64,000 nt of DNA, from contig NZ_FTNF01000010.1 in the NCBI RefSeq assembly GCF_900156065.1, positions 186,001 through 250,000 on the forward strand, in the 5' to 3' direction. The DNA is from Micromonospora avicenniae. Lineage in GTDB: Bacteria; Actinomycetota; Actinomycetes; Mycobacteriales; Micromonosporaceae. Positions 15,366 through 24,342 of the stretch are shown in pieces. Every line of letters starts with the position of its first letter. Positions within the stretch are counted from its first letter, which is position 1. Below the pieces are notes generated by a model. The model was not told where the DNA came from, searched no databases, and saw nothing but the letters and a program-made list of their open reading frames with translations. The position numbers and the translations under genes are program-made.

Positions 15366-16379
15366 ATGAGGCTTCTGGTGCTGGGTGGTACGGGGTTCGT
15401 GGGCGGGGCGACGGTCGCGGAGGCGGTACGCCGCGGCTGGTCGGTGACGGTGTTCAACCGTGGGCTGCACGGCGACGTGCCGCCGGGCGTACACCGGCTG
15501 CGCGGTGACCGGACGACATCCGACGGGTTGGCGGCGCTGGCCGGCGGCGAGTGGGACCTCGTGGTGGACACCTGGGACGGTGCGCCGCGGGTGGCCCTCG
15601 ACTCGGCCCGCGTGTTGGTCGGCTCGGTCGGGCACTACGGCTACGTGTCCAGCGGTTCGGTCTACGCCGAGCCGGTGGCGCCCGGCTCGGGCGAGGAGGC
15701 GCCCACGGTCGAGGCCGCCCCGGACGCCGAGGACGGCGACTACCCGCAGAACAAGGCCGGGGCCGAGCGGGCGGTGCGCGAGGTCTTCGGTGATCGGGCG
15801 CTGCTCGCCCGGGCGGGGCTGATCCTCGGTCCGGGGGAGGACATCGGCCGGCTGCCGTGGTGGCTGGGGCGCATCGCCCGGGGCGGGGACGTGCTCGCTC
15901 CCGGGCCGGTCGACCTGCCCCTGCAGTACGTCGACGTACGCGACCTCGCCGGCTGGCTGCTCGACCAGGGCGCGCGGGCGGGCGGCGGGGCGTACAACGT
16001 GGTCAGTCGCACCGGGCACGCCACCATGGGTGAGCTGCTCGACGCCTGCGTGCGGGTGACCGGGGCGGACGCGCGGCTGCGCTGGACGCCGCCCGAGCCG
16101 ATCCTGTCCGCGGGCATCGTGCCATGGAACGACCTGCCGATCTGGATCCCGCGCGGCCACGAGTACCGGTGGTTGCAGGAGCGTGCGGTCGAACGCGCGT
16201 ACGCGGCCGGGCTGACCTGCCGCCCGCTCGCCGAGACGGTCGAGGACACCTGGCGGTGGCTGCGGGAGGTGGGCACGGTGCCGCCGCGCGCCGGGCGTCC
16301 GGCGCGGGCCCCGGTCGGCCTGGACCCGGCGCGGGAAGCGGCAGTGCTGGCCGCTGCCGTAGCCGTCGACCCGGTCTGA
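15366..16379 (+). CDS. NAD-dependent epimerase/dehydratase (extended SDR)
   Basis: 337 aa from the ATG at 15366 (GGTGGAG just upstream). The N-terminal Rossmann motif GGTGFVG (residues ~8-14) binds NAD(P). HYGYVSSGSVYAEP followed by a proline-tyrosine-lysine-like segment (DYPQNKAGAE) corresponds to the SDR active-site region, but the usual YxxxK is replaced by YPQNK, so Tyr-x3-Lys spacing is kept (Y-P-Q-N-K). QYVDVRDLAGWLL is the conserved late helix. The substrate is probably a sugar or isoflavone-like small molecule; unknown. It stands alone and ends in a bidirectional terminator. Confidence 0.87.
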   Translation: MRLLVLGGTGFVGGATVAEAVRRGWSVTVFNRGLHGDVPPGVHRLRGDRTTSDGLAALAGGEWDLVVDTWDGAPRVALDSARVLVGSVGHYGYVSSGSVYAEPVAPGSGEEAPTVEAAPDAEDGDYPQNKAGAERAVREVFGDRALLARAGLILGPGEDIGRLPWWLGRIARGGDVLAPGPVDLPLQYVDVRDLAGWLLDQGARAGGGAYNVVSRTGHATMGELLDACVRVTGADARLRWTPPEPILSAGIVPWNDLPIWIPRGHEYRWLQERAVERAYAAGLTCRPLAETVEDTWRWLREVGTVPPRAGRPARAPVGLDPAREAAVLAAAVAVDPV

Positions 16380-16397
16380 TCTGGACCCGGAACGGGT

Positions 16398-16430
16398 GGG
16401 GCGGTGGCTCGCAGTGCGAGCCACCGCCCC
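16398..16430. terminator. Bidirectional terminator between epimerase and FG-GAP genes
   Basis: A 15-bp arm GGGGCGGTGGCTCGC (16398-16412) and its exact complement (16416-16430) flank a 3-nt loop, with one extra T-A pair outside. It lies between convergent stop codons. Confidence 0.85.
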
Positions 16431-16445
16431 AGCGGGCAGACGGCG

Positions 16446-19400
16446 TCAGACGACCGCCCGGTAGCCCTGCCAGCCCGTCGCGATCTTCGTGCCGCTGCCG
16501 AACGATCCGTTCCCGGTGCCGTTGTGGCGCCACACGTTCCCGGTGGTGTCCCGGGCGACCAGGTCAGCGCGGCCGTCGCCCGTGAGGTCGCCGACGCCGA
16601 CGATCGCGTTGTACGACGCGCCCCAGCCGTCGAACACCTTGACCCCCGCCTTGATGGTGCCCGGGCTCGCCGGATCGGCGTCGAAGCGCCAGAGCGCGTT
16701 GGACCCGTCCAGGGCGAGCAGGTCGCCGCGGCCGTCACCGTTCAGGTCGCCGGCCCCGACGATCTGCTTGTAGCCGGTCCAGCCGGCGCCGATCCTGCTT
16801 CGGGCGGAGAGGGCGCCCGTGCTGGTGCCCTTGAAGAGGTAGACGTCCCCGGTGAGCGACTCGCGGGCGACCAGGTCGGGTCGGCCGTCCCCGTCGACGT
16901 CACCCGGTGAGGTCAGGAGATCGTACCGGCGCCAGCTCACGGTGCCCGCGAACCCGGTGGACGGGGTCGACGGTGTCAGCGCCTCGCCGCAGGCCGGATG
17001 GTAGGCCCGGAGGACGCCGGTGCCGGTCAGGACCAGGACGTCGTTGCACCGGTCGCCGTCGAGGTCGCCGAACGGCACGAACCTCGTGTTGACCGGCCAG
17101 CCGGGGCCGGAGATCGCGCTGCCCAGCGTGCCCGTGCCGGTGCCGCGGTGGATGGCGAGCGTGCCGGAGCCGTCGAAGGTGAACACTTCGCCGACACCGT
17201 CCTTGCCCGCGTAGTCGCGCGGGGCGGCAAGCCCGTCCGTCACCGGGGTGGTGCCGGAGAGGGCCAGGGCGGTCCCCTGGCCGTCGGCGGGCTGGGCGGT
17301 GAGCGTCCAGGTGTACGTGCCGTTGGCGACCAGGACACCCGCGGAGTTCCTGCCGTCCCAGTCGGCGGTGAGCAGACCACGGGCGGCCGAGCCGGCGAGG
17401 GTACGGATCAGGGCGCCGGACGCGGTGCGGATGGCCACGGTCCACGAAGCCGCCGGCTTGGACAGCCACCAGGTGCCGGACCAGCTCGCGGCCGCGGAGG
17501 TGAGCGCCGAGTCGATGGCGGTCAGCGCGGAGGTCGGTACGCCGCTCGGCACGACGTGCACCCGCTGCTCGGTGTCGGCGTAGGCCACGCCGCCGCCGAA
17601 GCGGTCCACGGTCCAGCCGGAGCGGCCGTAGCTGTCCGGCCCGAGGGCGGCCCCGGTGGTGAGCATCCGGCTCGGCAGGTCGGTGTGGGATCCGCTGGCC
17701 GGCAGCCCACCGTGCAGGTCGATGAGCTTCAGGCCGCTGTCGGCGCCCGTGCCGGGAACGTGCTGGACGAGGTAGTTGTCGCCGAGGAGGACGTCGCCGG
17801 GGGGTGCGGTGGCGGTGCGCTTGGTCGTCCGGTCGTAGAGGCCGGTGCCCCGCTCGTATCCCCAGTAGTCGACGCAGGTCCAGTAGACCCAGCGACCGAC
17901 CGCCTGGAGGCCGGAGGGGGTGCAGCCGTTACCGGTGGTGAAGGTCTCGACGGGCGAGCCGGCCGGCAGCCGGGTGGCCGTGACCGTGCCCCCGCTGGTC
18001 GCACCGCTCCACAGGGTGGAGCCCCAGACCGCCGCCGCGACCTCGTCGCGCCGCTGGAGGACCACACCGTCGGCGCCGGGCCGGAACTCGCCGATGTACT
18101 GCCAGCCCCCGGCCGCCTGGTCGATGACCGCGTACCGGCCGGAGAGGTCCATGAGCTCCGGGGAGCTGGCGCCGGTGTCGATGCTCGGGCCCCACTCGGT
18201 GGAACCGTTGGGGTACAGGATGTTCAGCTCGGAGCCGTCGGCGGTGCCGGTGTCGTAGCGCCGTCCGTGGTGGCCGGTGCCGTCGGCCAGCATCCAGATG
18301 CACCGCGCCCGGGACCCGTCGCGGGGCTGGCAGTCGCCGTCGCTCCCGTCGACCGACCGGTCCACGGTGCTTCGCTGGACCGTCGGCGTGCCACCGGCGC
18401 TCGGGGTGGTCAGCCAGGTGCTGCGGTACGCCCCGATGGTCGAGCCCGGTGCGTAGGCGGTGCTGTCGTCGGCGCGGCTGAGGATGCCGCTGCCGAGGGC
18501 GAGGCCGTAGATCCGCGCCGGCACCGGCTCGACGGCGGTCAGCCGGCTGCGGGTGATCGAACCGTCGGCGGCCTGGGCGACCCGGTACACGCCCCAGTCG
18601 AGGTCGCCCTCCTCGACGTACCGTTCGGCACCGGCCACGAGGACGGAGCCGTCCGGCGCCGGCACGATCTGGTGGGCGGCCGGGTCCATGACCTTCGTCC
18701 TGACGATCTCCGTACCACCGAACGAGTAGGCCCAGAGCGGCTGGCCCCGGTAGAGGTTGTTACCCGGCCAGACCGGCTCGACGCCCAGCAGCGCGGAGTC
18801 GACGACCGCGAACTCGGCCTGGTAGCTGAAGGAGCCCGTGTCGAGGGTGTGGGGCTGCGCGGACAGGTCGCTCCGGTCGTACACGTCCGCCCCGCCACGG
18901 CCGGCGCGCAGCCGCAGCACCGAGTCGGTGCTCAGCCGGAAGCCGCTCACCTCCCAGCCGTTCTCCGGGTCGACCCGGTCGGGCAGCGGGGTGAGCGCCG
19001 CGGTGGCGAGGTCGACGAGGCCCCAGTGCGGCCAGACGTCGGAGCCCTCCGAACCGTCGCCGACCTTGTAGCGCAGGACGACGGAGCGGGCGTCGCCGTC
19101 CTCGACCACGACTTCGTGGGCGTCCGCGGGGAGCCCGGTCACGGTCGTCCCCGTGACGTCCTCGCCGTGGACCCGCCACAGGTGGTACGCCGCCGGGCTG
19201 CCGTCGTCGCCGGTACGGGTGAGGACGACATCGCCGAAGGTGCCCCGGTACGAGTGACCCTCGGGGATCGGCACCTCGACTCCGGTCGGGGTGGCGCCCC
19301 GCAGGAGGGTGACGTGCGGAGCCGGCTCGGCGGAGTAGAGCGCGACGGTGTCGGAGCCGGTCCCGTACCCAGCGTCGTCCAACGGATTCCAACGGAAGTA

Positions 19401-19763
19401 GCCGGTGTCGATGTCGTACTCGAGCGGAGTGGCCAGTCGTCGTTCGAGAGCGGTGGTGGTGCCCGAGACGTACTCCGTCCACAGCAGCCGGTCGTCGCCC
19501 TCCTGCGCCCAGAGGAAGCCGGTGACGCCCGCGTTGAGGATCTGCGTTGCCCGCGGAACGGCACGCGGTTCGGCGGGCAGGACGAGCTCGTCCGTGGTGG
19601 TGACCGAGGACGTCGTCGGAGCCGCCACGGACGGCGTGGCGGTCATCGTGATGGTGAGGCTCAGCGCCGCGGCCAGGGCGGCCGTGGTGGCTGCCACTGG
19701 GCGGACTACTGAGGTGGTCGAGTCGGGCGTCGTCGCGCGCCGGCGTCGGCCGGGTCGGGCCAC
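16446..19763 (-). CDS. Large secreted FG-GAP/VCBS-repeat protein
   Basis: 1105 aa from the GTG at 19763, with AGGAGG 4 nt upstream; the ORF is open further but unlike protein. The arginine-rich start and VRPVAATTAALAAALSLTITMTATPSVAAP form a signal peptide. The long middle is a probable beta-propeller, with repeated Trp/Gly turns. Near residue ~870 is a FlgD-like Ig module (SWTVAIRTASGALIRTLAG...ADWDGRNSAGV...NGTYTWTL). The C-terminus carries FG-GAP/VCBS repeats with calcium-type loops: FGDLDGDRCNDVLV, PGDVDGDGRPDLVA, AGDLNGDGRGDLLA, VGDLTGDGRADLVA. Such proteins act outside the cell in adhesion or carbohydrate binding; the exact role is unknown. Confidence 0.9.
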   Translation of the reverse strand: MARPGRRRRATTPDSTTSVVRPVAATTAALAAALSLTITMTATPSVAAPTTSSVTTTDELVLPAEPRAVPRATQILNAGVTGFLWAQEGDDRLLWTEYVSGTTTALERRLATPLEYDIDTGYFRWNPLDDAGYGTGSDTVALYSAEPAPHVTLLRGATPTGVEVPIPEGHSYRGTFGDVVLTRTGDDGSPAAYHLWRVHGEDVTGTTVTGLPADAHEVVVEDGDARSVVLRYKVGDGSEGSDVWPHWGLVDLATAALTPLPDRVDPENGWEVSGFRLSTDSVLRLRAGRGGADVYDRSDLSAQPHTLDTGSFSYQAEFAVVDSALLGVEPVWPGNNLYRGQPLWAYSFGGTEIVRTKVMDPAAHQIVPAPDGSVLVAGAERYVEEGDLDWGVYRVAQAADGSITRSRLTAVEPVPARIYGLALGSGILSRADDSTAYAPGSTIGAYRSTWLTTPSAGGTPTVQRSTVDRSVDGSDGDCQPRDGSRARCIWMLADGTGHHGRRYDTGTADGSELNILYPNGSTEWGPSIDTGASSPELMDLSGRYAVIDQAAGGWQYIGEFRPGADGVVLQRRDEVAAAVWGSTLWSGATSGGTVTATRLPAGSPVETFTTGNGCTPSGLQAVGRWVYWTCVDYWGYERGTGLYDRTTKRTATAPPGDVLLGDNYLVQHVPGTGADSGLKLIDLHGGLPASGSHTDLPSRMLTTGAALGPDSYGRSGWTVDRFGGGVAYADTEQRVHVVPSGVPTSALTAIDSALTSAAASWSGTWWLSKPAASWTVAIRTASGALIRTLAGSAARGLLTADWDGRNSAGVLVANGTYTWTLTAQPADGQGTALALSGTTPVTDGLAAPRDYAGKDGVGEVFTFDGSGTLAIHRGTGTGTLGSAISGPGWPVNTRFVPFGDLDGDRCNDVLVLTGTGVLRAYHPACGEALTPSTPSTGFAGTVSWRRYDLLTSPGDVDGDGRPDLVARESLTGDVYLFKGTSTGALSARSRIGAGWTGYKQIVGAGDLNGDGRGDLLALDGSNALWRFDADPASPGTIKAGVKVFDGWGASYNAIVGVGDLTGDGRADLVARDTTGNVWRHNGTGNGSFGSGTKIATGWQGYRAVV

Positions 19764-19974
19764 CGATCCTCCTGAGAAAGAAGTTGGCGTGGTGGACCAC
19801 GCGGCGACCCGGCCCCTGCCGTGGCTGCCCGCTCGCGTCCCCCACACAAGTGCGGGGAGCGTAGCGTACGGATCGACAGGCATGCAGTCCGACGGATGGT
19901 GAAGATCCACACCCGGTCCGGCGGATCGGACGGGCCACATTGTCCGGTCCGTACGCCTCGACGCCACACCCGGG

Positions 19975-20850
19975 TCAGCGCTCCCGGACCACCGCCACCG
20001 GGCACCGGGCGTGCTGGATGAGCTGCTGACTCACCGAGCCGAGCAGCATGCCGCGCAGCCCGCCCCGCCCGCGGGTGCCGACCGTCACCAGCTGCGCCCC
20101 GTCGCTCGCCTCGACCAGCATGGACGCGGGACTGCCGACCGCCACCTCGACGGTGGCGTCCAGCCCCGGGAACGTGTGCTGCCAGGGCGTGAGGGACTCC
20201 GCCAGCGCGGTGCGCTCATCCGCCAGCCGCTCGTCGATGTTGCCGGAAGCGTCGCCCGCGCCCTGCGGCGACCAGGCCCGGATCACCCGCAGTGGTACCC
20301 GTCGCTGGGCGGCGCGCTCGACAGCGAAGCCCAACGCCACCAGTGACTGCTCGGAGCCGTCCACGCCGACCACCACCGGCCCGTCGGCCGACCCGGCCGG
20401 CACGTTCCCGGCGGGGGCGCGTACCACCACGACCGGGCAGTGCGCGTGGGCGGTGACCGTGACGGTGGTGGAGCCGACGAGGAGTCCGACGAACCCGCCG
20501 TGTCCCCGGCTGCCGAGCACCAGCAGCGCGGACTCCGCCGACCGTTCCTGGAGCATGAACGCGGGCGGACCGTCGATCACCTCGCCGGTGATGTCCAGAT
20601 CCGGGTGGGCGTTGGCGGTGTCGCCCGCCGCCCGGTGCACCAGCCGCTCGACCTCGCGCCGGGCGGAGTCGTCCGGCCAGACGCCCGGGGCCACGCCGGG
20701 ACCGAGCCAGCCCACCATGGTCGCCCACTCGAAGACGTACGCCAGGCGGACCGGGCGGCCGCTGTGTGCCGCCTCGTCCAGCGCCCATTGCAGTGCCACC
20801 GCCGAGTCGGGGGAGCCGTCGTAGCCGACCAGGATCTCGGCGCCGCTCAC
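19975..20850 (-). CDS. Universal stress protein, tandem USP domains
   Basis: 291 aa from the GTG at 20850. Two USP domains: the first ends GSRGHGGFVGLLVGSTTVTV...HCPVVVV and the second GTRGRGGLRGMLLGSVSQQL...RCPVAVV. Both keep the G-2x-G-9x-G(S/T) ATP-binding loop, so this is an ATP-binding type. The GTG overlaps the TGA of the phosphoketolase gene (GTGA), a sign of translational coupling. In actinobacteria such proteins help adjust metabolism in low oxygen or starvation; coupling to phosphoketolase fits that but is inference. Confidence 0.95.
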   Translation of the reverse strand: MSGAEILVGYDGSPDSAVALQWALDEAAHSGRPVRLAYVFEWATMVGWLGPGVAPGVWPDDSARREVERLVHRAAGDTANAHPDLDITGEVIDGPPAFMLQERSAESALLVLGSRGHGGFVGLLVGSTTVTVTAHAHCPVVVVRAPAGNVPAGSADGPVVVGVDGSEQSLVALGFAVERAAQRRVPLRVIRAWSPQGAGDASGNIDERLADERTALAESLTPWQHTFPGLDATVEVAVGSPASMLVEASDGAQLVTVGTRGRGGLRGMLLGSVSQQLIQHARCPVAVVRER

Positions 20851-23249
20851 GTGCCGCTCCGCAGCTCGGGATCGGTCTCCCGGATCCAGCGCCACTCCGC
20901 GACCCGCGGGTCGTCCTCACCGTGCTGGCGAGTGTAGTCGCGGCATGCCTGACGGGTGTCGACCATGTGCTGACGTAGGTGGGCGGCACGGGCGGCCAAC
21001 CCGGGCACCCGGTCGATGACGTCGATGACCAGGTGGAAGCGGTCCAGGTCGTTGAGCATCACCATGTCGAACGGGGTCGTGGTGGTGCCTTCCTCCTTGT
21101 AGCCGCGTACGTGCAGGTTGTCGTGGTTGGTGCGGCGGTAGGTGAGGCGGTGGATCAGCCACGGGTAGCCGTGGTACGCGAAGATGATCTGCCGGTCGGC
21201 GGTGAAGATGGTGTCGAACTCGCTGTCGGACAGGCCGTGCGGGTGTTCGCTGGGCGGCTGGAGCCGCATCAGATCGACCACGTTGACCAGCCGTACCTTC
21301 AGCTCCGGCAGGTGCTGGCGGAGCAGGTCCGCGGCGGCCAGCGTCTCCAGGGTCGGCACGTCACCGCAGCAGGCGAGCACCACGTCCGGCTCGCTGCCGG
21401 CGTCGTTGCTGGCCCAGTCCCAGATGCCCAGCCCCCGGCGGGTGTGCTGGATCGCCTCGGACATGGTCAGCCAGTTCGGGGCCGGTTGCTTCCCGGCCAC
21501 CACCACGTTGATGTAGTGCCGGCTGCGCAGGCAGTGGTCCATGGTGGAGAGCAGGGTGTTGGCGTCCGGCGGCAGATAGATCCTCACCACCTCGGCCTTC
21601 TTGTTGACCACGTGGTCGATGAAGCCCGGATCCTGGTGCGAGAAGCCGTTGTGGTCCTGCCGCCAGACGTGGCTGGAGAGCAGGTAGTTCAGCGAGGCGA
21701 GCGGGCGTCGCCAGGGGATGCCCCGAGTGACCTTGAGCCACTTCGCATGCTGGTTGACCATCGAGTCGACGATGTGGATGAACGCCTCGTAGCTGGTGAA
21801 CAAGCCGTGCCGTCCGGTCAGCAGGTAGCCCTCCAGCCAGCCCTGGCACAGGTGCTCGGAGAGCACCTCCATCACCCGCCCGTCCGGGGAGAGGTGGTCG
21901 TCGCCGGGGACGGTGCCGGCGACCCAGGCCCGGTCGGTGACCTCGAAGGCGGCGCCGAGCCGGTTGGAAGCGACCTCGTCCGGCCCGAAGAGCCGGAACG
22001 TCTCCGGGTTGGCCGCGATCACGTCGCGGATCCACGGACCGAGCACGCCGGTGGCGCCGGCCATCGGTTCGCCCGGGCGGGGCACGTCGACGGCGTAGTC
22101 GCGGAAGTCGGGCAGGGCGAGTTCCCGCAGCACCATGCCGCCGTTGGTGACCGGGTTGGCGCTCATCCGCCGGTCGCCCCGCGGCGGGAGCGAGGCCAGC
22201 TCGGCGACGGGCGCGCCGGTGGCGTCGAAGAGTTCCTCCGGCCGGTAGCTGCGCAACCAGCGCTCGAGCTCGGCCAGGTGCCCCGGATTGGTGCGTACCT
22301 CGGACAGCGGCACCTGATGCGAGCGGTAGGTGCCCTCGACCGGCTTGCCGTCGACCTCGCGCGGGCCGGTCCAGCCCTTCGGCGTCCGCAGAATGATCAT
22401 CGGCCAGCGGGGGCGTTCGACGGGTCCGCCGGAGCGGGCCAGCCGCTGGATGGTCGCGATCTCGTCGATTGCCCGGTCCAGCGTGGCGGCGAGCAGCTGG
22501 TGCACCTGTGCCGGGTCGTCGCCGGCGACCACGTACGGGTGGTAGCCGTTGCCGCGCATGAGTTCGAGCAGATCCGGTTCCGGGATCCGGGACAGCACCG
22601 TCGGGCCGGCGATCTTGTAGCCGTTGAGGTGCAGGATCGGCAGCACCGCACCGTCGCGGGCCGGGTTGAGGAAGACGTTGGAGAGCCAGCTGCCGGCCAA
22701 CGGCCCGGTCTCCGCCTCGCCGTCGCCGATCACGCAGGCGACCAGCAGGTCGGGATTGTCGAACGCGGCCCCGTACGCGTGGCTGAGCGCGTACCCCAGC
22801 TCGCCGCCCTCGTGGATCGAGCCCGGCACCTCCGCGGCCACGTGACTGGGGATGCCACCGGGGAAGGAGAACTGCCGGAACAGCCGGGCCATGCCGGCCT
22901 CGTCGCACCCGACGTCGTGGTAGCGCTCGCTCCACGTGCCCTCCAGCCAGGTGTTCGCCACGATCGCCGGGCCGCCGTGACCCGGCCCGGTGACGAACAT
23001 GGCGTTCAGGTCGTGGGCGACGATGGCCCGGTTGAGGTGGGCGTAGAGCAGGTTCAGCCCGGGGCTGGTACCCCAGTGGCCGAGTAGGCGCGGCTTGAGG
23101 TGCTCGGCGGTCAGCGGCTGCCGGAGCAGGGGATTGTCCAGCAGGTAGATCTGTCCGACGGTGAGGTAGTTCGCCGCTCGCCAGTACGCGTCCAGCCCGC
23201 GCAGTTCGTCCTCGGTCAGCGGGCCTTGCACATCGAGAGCCGTGTCCAT
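20847..23249 (-). CDS. xfp: Phosphoketolase (xylulose-5-P / fructose-6-P)
   Basis: 800 aa, normal full length. It splits xylulose 5-phosphate (and often fructose 6-phosphate) with phosphate to acetyl phosphate plus glyceraldehyde 3-phosphate (or erythrose 4-phosphate), using thiamine diphosphate in the cytoplasm. The TPP motif GDGEAETGP is present near residue 175, the N-terminal family signature WRAANYLTVGQIYLLDNPLL is clear, and HNGFSHQDPGF lies near residue 535. It sits between two universal stress protein genes on the same strand: one 91 bp upstream, the other overlapping its stop. No acetate kinase or phosphotransacetylase gene is in the window. Confidence 0.97.
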   Translation of the reverse strand: MDTALDVQGPLTEDELRGLDAYWRAANYLTVGQIYLLDNPLLRQPLTAEHLKPRLLGHWGTSPGLNLLYAHLNRAIVAHDLNAMFVTGPGHGGPAIVANTWLEGTWSERYHDVGCDEAGMARLFRQFSFPGGIPSHVAAEVPGSIHEGGELGYALSHAYGAAFDNPDLLVACVIGDGEAETGPLAGSWLSNVFLNPARDGAVLPILHLNGYKIAGPTVLSRIPEPDLLELMRGNGYHPYVVAGDDPAQVHQLLAATLDRAIDEIATIQRLARSGGPVERPRWPMIILRTPKGWTGPREVDGKPVEGTYRSHQVPLSEVRTNPGHLAELERWLRSYRPEELFDATGAPVAELASLPPRGDRRMSANPVTNGGMVLRELALPDFRDYAVDVPRPGEPMAGATGVLGPWIRDVIAANPETFRLFGPDEVASNRLGAAFEVTDRAWVAGTVPGDDHLSPDGRVMEVLSEHLCQGWLEGYLLTGRHGLFTSYEAFIHIVDSMVNQHAKWLKVTRGIPWRRPLASLNYLLSSHVWRQDHNGFSHQDPGFIDHVVNKKAEVVRIYLPPDANTLLSTMDHCLRSRHYINVVVAGKQPAPNWLTMSEAIQHTRRGLGIWDWASNDAGSEPDVVLACCGDVPTLETLAAADLLRQHLPELKVRLVNVVDLMRLQPPSEHPHGLSDSEFDTIFTADRQIIFAYHGYPWLIHRLTYRRTNHDNLHVRGYKEEGTTTTPFDMVMLNDLDRFHLVIDVIDRVPGLAARAAHLRQHMVDTRQACRDYTRQHGEDDPRVAEWRWIRETDPELRSGT

Positions 23250-23340
23250 GGTGATTGAGCCTCTCGCGGTTCGGGGAGTGCTGCATCCGGAAGCGCATTT
23301 CCTGTGGCGGGTTCAGCCTGCCCGGTCGGGGCGGTCCGGT

Positions 23341-24201
23341 TCAGGGCCGTTGGTCCTGTCGAGTGGATGTCCTGGCCGCTAGCGGAGCGGTGCCGGCCAG
23401 GCCGCGTACGACGATCACCGGCGAGGGCGCGTGGTAGAGCAGCGCCTGTGCCACCGCGCCGAGCATGCCCCGGCCCGGCTCGTCGCCGCGCGGGGCGATC
23501 ATCGCCACCTGCGCCGAACGGGACTGCTCGACCAGCACTCTGCCGGGGTCACCGCGGATCGTGTGGCACTCCACGGCTACCTCGGGGTGGTGACCGGCGT
23601 ACCTGTCGACCGACTCGGTGAGCTGTCGAGAGATCTCCTCGTCGTCCTCGTCGGGTTCCACCACCCGGATGGCGAGCAGCCGGCTGCCGCGCTGTCGCGT
23701 GCAGCCGAACGCCCACTCCAGTGCCTGGAGGGAACTGGGTGATCCGTCGACGCCGACCAGGACGGGACCCTGCGGCGGCGGGTCGCCGCGGGCCACCAGC
23801 ACCGGGCAGCCCGCCTGGGCGGCGAACTGCACGGCGGGCGCCTCCGCCGGTACGCAGTCCTCGCGGGTGGACATGCCGCTGTCCCCGACGACGAGGAGGA
23901 ACGCCTGCTGGGACCGGCGCAGCAGGACGGGAACCCGGGGTCCCTCGACGATCTCGCCGGTCACCGCCAGCTCCGGTCCGACGTCGCGGGCCAGATCGTT
24001 GGCCCACGCGATGAGGTCCTCGGCCTCCTCCCGGGGGGCCGCCACGGTCTCCGCCTCGAACGCGCTGCGCCAGTCGAAGGTGTGCACCAGGTGCAGCGGC
24101 CGGCCGTGCTCGACGGCCTCCTCGGCGGCGAGCCGCACCATCGGGAGGTTGCGGTCCGTGCCGAGGCCGACCAGCACCGGCCGATCGGTGGCTGCGGCCA
24201 T
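23341..24201 (-). CDS. Universal stress protein, tandem USP domains
   Basis: 286 aa with two USP-type halves (start RPVLVGLGTDRNLPMVRLAAEEA; second GPVLVGVDGSPSSLQALEWAF). The glycine loop of each half is degenerate: the first has GDSGMSTRED and the second PRGDEPGRGMLGAVAQALL, so ATP binding is less certain than in the other USP. GGGAGG precedes the ATG. It is first in the USP-phosphoketolase-USP run, probably one operon. Confidence 0.93.
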   Translation of the reverse strand: MAAATDRPVLVGLGTDRNLPMVRLAAEEAVEHGRPLHLVHTFDWRSAFEAETVAAPREEAEDLIAWANDLARDVGPELAVTGEIVEGPRVPVLLRRSQQAFLLVVGDSGMSTREDCVPAEAPAVQFAAQAGCPVLVARGDPPPQGPVLVGVDGSPSSLQALEWAFGCTRQRGSRLLAIRVVEPDEDDEEISRQLTESVDRYAGHHPEVAVECHTIRGDPGRVLVEQSRSAQVAMIAPRGDEPGRGMLGAVAQALLYHAPSPVIVVRGLAGTAPLAARTSTRQDQRP

Positions 24202-24306
24202 CGGACATCACCTCCCGGGCGTCGCGCCCGGCACGACCACGCTCCTCGACCGAGGGTAGTCGTGCGACTGCGTCGAGGTGCGGGTTCTCGCCGTCGGGCG
24301 GCCCGG

Positions 24307-24337
24307 TTGACATTAGGCAGGTAAACACCTGCATAAT
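24307..24337 (+). promoter_or_regulatory. Promoter with internal operator for the ArsR-SRPBCC gene; leaderless start
   Basis: TTGACA (24307-24312) and CATAAT (24332-24337) are spaced 19 bp. Between them GCAGGT-AAAC-ACCTGC (24317-24332) is a perfect palindrome, the right place for autorepression by an ArsR dimer. The GTG start at 24343 is only 5 nt after the -10, where transcription should begin, and no ribosome site fits in between. A leaderless mRNA is therefore likely. Confidence 0.7.
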
Positions 24338-24342
24338 GAGGC

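Noticed and set aside
12809..15571. 920-aa minus-strand open frame
   Set aside because: Antisense to the AAA ATPase, which has Walker A and B in order.
16998..19712. 904-aa plus-strand open frame
   Set aside because: Antisense to the FG-GAP protein, low-complexity translation.
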